Source: Oscillospiraceae bacterium
GTDB taxonomy: Bacteria > Bacillota > Clostridia > TANB77 > CAG-508
Direction of reading: 5' to 3'
Length of the DNA: 60,947 bases
Assembly (NCBI GenBank): GCA_009785865.1
Contig: WQVL01000005.1
Location: 1 to 60,947, forward strand
The notes beneath the pieces are model-generated. The model was not told the DNA's origin, searched no databases, and saw only the letters and a list, made by a program, of their open reading frames with translations. The first letter of the stretch is position 1; each line of letters starts with the position of its first letter. Made by a program: the position numbers and the translations under genes. This document shows positions 56,195 to 60,947 of the stretch, piece after piece.

Positions 56195-58639
56195 ATGAAT
56201 ATATTAAACAAATTCACTCTTAGAAGTCTTAAGTTAAATAAGAAGAGAACAACTGTAACAATAATAGGTATTATTTTATCAGTAGGACTTATTACTGCAG
56301 TTGCGGGTATGTTTTCGAGTTTTAGGGAGAGCATAGTTAACAATATTATAGAAACCAGTGGAAAGTATCATACAATGTTTAGAGATGCTCCAATTAATAG
56401 TATAGATGTTGTAAGGAATAATAGGAGAGTAGAAAGCTACTATTATGTACAAAATATTGGTTTTTCAGAGTTTGACAGTGTAAATACTACTATTTTGCAT
56501 GTAATAGGGTTTAATAATTCTGCACTTGAAAATGCAGGGATTCAGCTCATGAGTGGTAGGTTTCCAGAAAACGAGAATGAAATAGTAATAACTAGAAGAG
56601 TAAATATGAATGCAAATGAATTATATAGAGTAGGAGACGTTTTAGAATTAGAAATATTTGATATACATGATATATTGTGTTATGAAACTGAATATCTAGT
56701 GCAAGAACGTACACATCTATTTACTAGGGAAGTGACTGTAGTAGGAATAGCAGACAATATACACAATTTTTTAATTGATTCTTATAGAGAGCAAGGAAGG
56801 ATAGCTGTAATTACATATGTAAATCAGCCTACAGATAGAATAAATTTATTTGTATATTATGAAGATCCAAGACAGACAGATGAATTAAATCAGATTCTTA
56901 TAAGTGCTTTTGATATGAGTAGTCAGAATGTTATTACAAACAGAGAGCTCTTAAGATGGCAAGGTGTAGTTGGTGACATGGTAATGAGTGCTTTGCAAGG
57001 CATAGCGGCGGTTGTAGTTGGAGTAATTATATTTACAAGTGTTTTTGTAATTAGAAATGGATTTGCTATATCTGTTCTAGAAAGAAACAAAGAGATGCGG
57101 AATCCTTGCAAGCATAGGAGCGACAGGAAAACAGATTAAGAAAAGCGTTCTTTATGAAGGATTTATATTAGGAGTAGCCCGGAATACCTCTTCGGAATAT
57201 TGCTCGGGCTCAGTGCGGTATATACATTAATATTTTTGGTAAATAGCTTGCTAAGTAATGATATGAACATGACTTTCATATATGTAGTACCATATCTTGA
57301 AATACTGGTTTCGATACTTTTAGGAGTTATTACTATATATTTATCATGCTACTTTATAGCAAGAAAAACTTCAAAGATATCACCAATTGAGAAAGTAAGA
57401 TCTAATTATGATATTAAAGTAAAGTCAAAGAAATTAAAGACACCTAAAGCGATAAAAGCATTATGGGGTGCCGGTGGAGCGATTGCATATAAAAACTTAC
57501 AAAGAAATAAGAAGAGATATAGAGTAGCTGCATCTTCGATGGTGGTAAGTGTAATGATCTTTATAACAATGTCTTCGCTTACGAATTATATATTTACAGG
57601 AACATTACATCAATTTGAAAATAGAGATTTTAATATGTCTGTAGTAGCAAGGGGAGGAGATAGAGATTTCTCTGATAGTGTAGATGCTATTATCAATATG
57701 CTAGAAGAAGATGATGAGTATTTAATTATTAGAGAGGCTGTTACAAGAGTAAGTAGAAGCTATTTGAATCCAGAAATGATAGACCCGGCAGATACAGGAG
57801 AGTTTCTTCCTATTATGAGTGTTTATTCAATAGGTCAAAGAGGATTTAGGATTTTCTTAGAAAGCTTGGGGCTAGATTATGAAGAGCATAGAAATAGTGG
57901 GATTTTTGTAGAGGGCAGAGATGTTGGGTTTGATTATCATAACAGGTTTAATGTTGAAGATAGTGTGGAATTACAAGGTGAAGATGAAATAATAAATATC
58001 AATATTGCAAAGCATATAGAGAGTAGTACGTTAAATAGGTTCGGATCCAACTATATTATAGTGAGTGATGAGACTTTAGATAGGTTAGGAGCTAATCCTC
58101 AGAGTATTTCTATGATGATCAATGCAAGTGATCCGTATTTTGTGGAAGAAGAGATTATGAGATTAAATGAAAATTTATGGGTTAGTAATTTTGTAGCGGT
58201 TCAAGCAGAAGCTGAAAGAATGATTCTTGTAGTATCAATATTTCTATATGGATTTATAGCTGTAATAATAACTATAGGGGTTACAAATATCATAAATACT
58301 TTAACAGCAAGCTTAAATTTAAGAAAGAAAGAATTTGCAATGTTAAAGGCAATTGGTACAACTAAAAAAGAGTTTAAGCAGATGATAAACTTGGAGAGTA
58401 TATTCTTGGGTGCAAAGGTACTGTTAATAGGTATTCCTCTGGGAATGTTTTTCTCATACTTGATATATCATTTTATGCCAGTATTAGAGGTTTCAGGTAT
58501 TTCTTATGATCCAAATATTAGAGGTATAGTTATATCGGTAATAGCAGTGTTTGTAATTGTGAAACTTATTATGAGTTATTCTATGAGAAGAATTAACAAA
58601 GAAAATATCGTGGAAACAATTAGAAGAGATAATGTTTAA
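56195..58639 (+). CDS. FtsX-family ABC permease (three CGGN shifts)
   Basis: 813 residues through three shifts. N-terminal helix (TVTIIGIILSVGLITAVAGM), an extracytoplasmic domain of about 220 residues, then the first FtsX core: RNKEMGILASIGATGKQIKK, LGVAGIPLGILLGLSAVYTL and so on. A second extracytoplasmic domain and second FtsX core (KKEFAMLKAIGTTKKEFKQM) follow. CGG codons at 57098, 57180 and 57193 fall where FtsX permeases keep G-I-L and G-I-P-L-G. The zero-frame product would stop inside the first core. The second copy of the core is intact without recoding, which is a useful internal control. Confidence 0.93.
57098..57101 (+). other. CGGA +1 recoding site 1 in the ABC permease
   Basis: atg|CGG|aat becomes atg|(c)GGA|atc, giving NKEMGILASIGATG, the coupling-helix region. 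Confidence 0.9.
57180..57183 (+). other. CGGA +1 recoding site 2 in the ABC permease
   Basis: gcc|CGG|aat becomes gcc|(c)GGA|ata, giving LGVAGIPLG. Confidence 0.9.
57193..57196 (+). other. CGGA +1 recoding site 3 in the ABC permease
   Basis: ctt|CGG|aat becomes ctt|(c)GGA|ata, giving GIPLGILLGLSAVY. Four codons after site 2. Confidence 0.9.
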
Positions 58640-58727
58640 TTAATTAAATAAAAATGATATAATTGCAAAAGAGTATTAGAACTTGATGTTCTGCGTATTC
58701 AATAATGAAAAAAGCGAGGTGATAATT

Positions 58728-59387
58728 ATGAGTAAAATTTTGTTGGTTGAAGATAATCCTTCGATCGTTAAAGGATTAAAATATTCTTTAGAGCAAAAAA
58801 ATTACAAAGTAGTTATCGCTTTTAATTATGTAGATGCTCTGGAAATGTTAAATGATACCTTTGATTTAGCTATTTTGGATATTACTCTTCCTGATGGAAG
58901 CGGATATGATATCTGCAAGAAGATAAAAGAAGAATATGAAATGCCTTGTTTATTTCTATCTGCAAAAGATGAAGAAGAGGACATTGTAAAAGGTTTAGAA
59001 CTAGGAGCAGAAGACTATATTACTAAACCATTTGGAGTTAGAGAATTATTGGTTAGAATAGAGAAGATTTTAAAAAGGGAAGTTAAAAGAAAAATAGTGG
59101 TTGTAGAGAATACCAAAGTTGATTTAGATAAAATGCAAGTGTTTGTAGATAATAATCTAGTTAAATTAACGAAGGTAGAATACAAGATTATATCTTTGCT
59201 ATTTACTAATTTGAATAGAACAATAACGAGAGAAAAGTTAATTGATGTTATATGGGATATAGATGGTAATTTTGTTAATGACAATACTTTAACAGTAAAT
59301 ATTAAAAGAATAAGGGAAAAGCTTAATAGTGATGTGATTAAGACTGTTAAAGGGATTGGATATATGGTGGAATCAAATGAAAAGTAA
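58728..59387 (+). CDS. OmpR-family response regulator
   Basis: 219 residues. Receiver domain with LLVEDNPS, phospho-acceptor Asp in LAILDITLPDGSG, Lys in DYITKPF, and a winged-helix output domain (LTKVEYKIISLLFTNLNRTI). It likely controls the adjacent ABC genes in response to the kinase. ATG 58728 follows GAGGTG; ATG 58683 lacks a ribosome site. No CGG. Confidence 0.95.
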   Translation: MSKILLVEDNPSIVKGLKYSLEQKNYKVVIAFNYVDALEMLNDTFDLAILDITLPDGSGYDICKKIKEEYEMPCLFLSAKDEEEDIVKGLELGAEDYITKPFGVRELLVRIEKILKREVKRKIVVVENTKVDLDKMQVFVDNNLVKLTKVEYKIISLLFTNLNRTITREKLIDVIWDIDGNFVNDNTLTVNIKRIREKLNSDVIKTVKGIGYMVESNEK

Positions 59388-60573
59388 GATACTTAAGTTA
59401 GGAATTATAATTGTAATAGTATTAACTGTATTGTCGATTACAGTTAATACTTTCTTGCATAGAAATTATACTAGAAGAGTTAATGAAGTAGTTTTGGCTA
59501 TTGTAGGTATAGTGAGAGTTGAGTATCCAGACGTTAGTACTGAGGAACTACTTGGAGTTTTAAATAATAATGAATTAAGCTTACATGGATTAGAAAGATA
59601 TGGAATAGATAGTGATGATATAGACATGATTAGAAATACTAGAGAAGCATACAACTTGTGGATGTGGAGTAATATATTAGTTTTGATACTGATGGCAATT
59701 TCGTTTGCTTTATTGTTATTAGCATATATTAGAAATCGAAAAAACAAAGTAGAGGAGATTACTAAATATATAAGAGAGATAAGTAGAAAAAACTATACAC
59801 TGAAATTAGAAGAGAATGTTGAAGATGAATTATCAACATTACAAAATGAATTATATAAAATAACAGTCTTATTAAAAGAGCAGTCAGAAAATGCAGTGAC
59901 TGACAAAAAGAATGTTAAAGATTCTTTATCAGATATTTCGCATCAACTCAAAACTCCATTAACTTCAATAATGGTGGGATTGGATAACCTAATAGATAAT
60001 ATCGAAATGGATGCTGAGACAAGAGAAGAGTTCCTTTATGATATGAAAAATCAAACTGAGACTATTAATTTCTTGATTAGTTCTATTCTAAAATTATCAA
60101 GATTAGACAGTAATGTAATTCAATTTGATAAACAGGAAATAATTATAAGAACTTTACTAAATGAAGTGCTTAAAAATTTAGAAAGCATGTCAGAAGCTAA
60201 AAAAATTAATATTGAAATACATGGAGAAGAAGATATCAAATTTCTTGGAGATTATAAATGGGAGTTGGAAGCATTAACAAATATTATAAAAAATTGTATT
60301 GAATATTCAAATGAGAATGGAATAATCAAAATAAACTATAGAAAGCTTAGCATATATACTGAAGTAGTGATTGAAGATAATGGCAAAGGAATGGATGCAA
60401 AAGATTTAAAAAATATATTCGAAAGATTCTATAAAGGGAAAAATTCATCTAATGAAAGTATAGGGATAGGAATGTCGTTATCTAAAAAAATTATTGAAAA
60501 TGATAATGGAGATATAAGTGTCAAATCAACAATAGGTAAGGGGACAACCTTTACTATAAGATATATGAAGTAA
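59377..60573 (+). CDS. Sensor histidine kinase
   Basis: 398 residues. Two membrane helices (about 6-25 and 96-117) flank a short outer loop. A linker leads to the phospho-acceptor His in DISHQLKTPLTS and the HATPase with NIIKNCIEYS, DNGKGMD and IGIGMSLSKKII. The start overlaps the regulator by 11 nt, so translation is coupled. No CGG. Confidence 0.95.
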   Translation: MKSKILKLGIIIVIVLTVLSITVNTFLHRNYTRRVNEVVLAIVGIVRVEYPDVSTEELLGVLNNNELSLHGLERYGIDSDDIDMIRNTREAYNLWMWSNILVLILMAISFALLLLAYIRNRKNKVEEITKYIREISRKNYTLKLEENVEDELSTLQNELYKITVLLKEQSENAVTDKKNVKDSLSDISHQLKTPLTSIMVGLDNLIDNIEMDAETREEFLYDMKNQTETINFLISSILKLSRLDSNVIQFDKQEIIIRTLLNEVLKNLESMSEAKKINIEIHGEEDIKFLGDYKWELEALTNIIKNCIEYSNENGIIKINYRKLSIYTEVVIEDNGKGMDAKDLKNIFERFYKGKNSSNESIGIGMSLSKKIIENDNGDISVKSTIGKGTTFTIRYMK

Positions 60574-60588
60574 ATGGAGGTGAAAGGT

Positions 60589-60765
60589 ATGCAAGATAAA
60601 GTATTAGATGCGATGAAAAAAGCAGGGAAGCCTGTTAATGTAGGAGACATAGTAAAACTTTCTGGCTTGGAGAGAGTGGAGGTGGAGAAGGCTTTTGCGA
60701 GCTTGAAGAAAGAGAGTTTAATAGTTTCGCCAGTGCGTTGCAAATGGGAACCTGCAAAGAAGTAG
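60589..60765 (+). CDS. Small winged-helix protein, 58 aa
   Basis: MQDKVLDAMKKAGKPVNVGD followed by a short helix-turn-helix (IVKLSGLERVEVEKAFASLK) and a wing strand. Probably a DNA-binding regulator, though it is too small for a sensing domain. It starts 16 nt after the kinase gene with GGAGG (60576-60580), so it may be the last gene of that unit. Confidence 0.78.
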   Translation: MQDKVLDAMKKAGKPVNVGDIVKLSGLERVEVEKAFASLKKESLIVSPVRCKWEPAKK

Positions 60766-60799
60766 TTATAATTCAAATAAATATTGATTTAAAAAGTTG

Positions 60800-60830
60800 A
60801 AAGGAGTGAGCCTAAGGCCACTCCTTTCTT
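60800..60830 (+). terminator. Terminator at the end of the sensor operon
   Basis: AAGGAGTG and CACTCCTT arms followed by TCTTATT. Confidence 0.75.
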
Positions 60831-60831
60831 A

Positions 60832-60883
60832 TTGTGCGCGACGATTAAACGTCGCGCAAGGAAAACCACGTGCTATGCACGTG
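60832..60883. repeat. GC-rich palindromes, copy 2 region
   Basis: TGCGCGACG and CGTCGCGCA around a 6-nt loop at 60834-60858 repeat the element at 2886. A further palindrome CACGTGC TAT GCACGTG lies at 60867-60883. Nothing coding is seen from here to the window end. Confidence 0.7.
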
Positions 60884-60947
60884 AGAAATCAAAGAGCGAT
60901 AGCGTTCAGTAAAAAACCTCCTTTTGATATACTAAAGATGATTTTGC

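Noticed and set aside
186-57196. Pseudogenes or random decay
   Set aside because: All 20 breaks have the same form, frames are otherwise intact, and the genes include likely essential ones such as apt, lysA and hflX.
186-57196. Classical prfB-like P-site slippage
   Set aside because: Five sites have ctt before CGG, but others have gat, aac, atg, aga and gcc, which cannot re-pair in +1, and no upstream Shine-Dalgarno-like element is shared.
1-60947. Insertion sequence, integrase or prophage explaining set B
   Set aside because: No transposase, integrase or phage gene, and no att-like repeats around the set B genes, were seen in the window.

Overview
The window is about 61 kb of an AT-rich bacterial chromosome, most likely a low-GC anaerobic Firmicute (Clostridia-like). 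The evidence is the gene content (disA, phosphotransacetylase and acetate kinase, bifunctional AdhE, class II aldolase, smpB, SpoIID/LysM cell-wall proteins, DUF1540, MgtE), strong GGAGG ribosome-binding sites, and AGA/GGA-biased codons. I cannot name a genus. Genetic code 11 fits except for one codon, CGG.

Central observation. Eleven genes are each split between two or more reading frames: radA, a radical SAM DNA-repair-type protein, a GNAT, a ROK kinase, a 1649-residue unknown protein, a SpoIID/LysM protein, a small anchored protein, lysA, hflX, apt and an ABC permease. Together they have 20 breaks. Every break sits exactly on an in-frame CGG codon. If the C is skipped and the next three bases GGN are read as glycine, every protein becomes continuous, and where the family is known the glycine is the expected residue. 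In these and all neighbouring genes of ordinary composition (set A) I found no CGG that is read in frame as arginine, and no frame break without a CGG. This looks like systematic +1 recoding at CGGN, either an unassigned, hungry codon with an A-site slip to Gly-tRNA or a four-base glycine codon.

A second set of genes (set B) is scattered singly through the window: about 2962, 5660, 8468, 10565, 15078, 16415, 29904, 36987, adhE at 40742, and 54102. They are richer in G+C, mostly single-gene units with their own sigma-A-type promoters (often ending in ATGGTATAAT) and hairpin leaders. They also contain 20 in-frame CGG codons, but these behave as ordinary Arg codons. The two sets conflict within one genome, and short local context does not separate them.

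Layout. 1-2420: radA end, disA, peptidyl-prolyl isomerase. 2576-2848: tRNA-Val, -Asp, -Phe. 2.9-10.9 kb: dehydrogenase, acidic protein, radical SAM protein with its partner, MFS transporter and set B genes. 11-15 kb: heterodimeric ABC exporter behind two operator-like palindromes. 15-18 kb: two set B paralogues with matching attenuators, a GNAT and a ROK kinase. 18.3-23.2 kb: giant repeat protein with five CGG sites. 23-27 kb: SpoIID/LysM protein and MgtE. 27-30 kb: threonine degradation (tdh, kbl). 30-38 kb: envelope and unknown proteins, tRNA-Leu, a phosphatidyltransferase and a VWA protein. 38-43 kb: pta-ackA then adhE (acetate and ethanol ends of fermentation). 43-55 kb: transglycosylase, thiN, TraB-like lipoprotein, fba, smpB, thioesterase, lysA, hflX, apt. 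55.5-60.8 kb: ABC ATPase, permease, response regulator, histidine kinase and a small winged helix, resembling a peptide-sensing and detoxification module. GC-rich palindromes of the same family lie near both ends.
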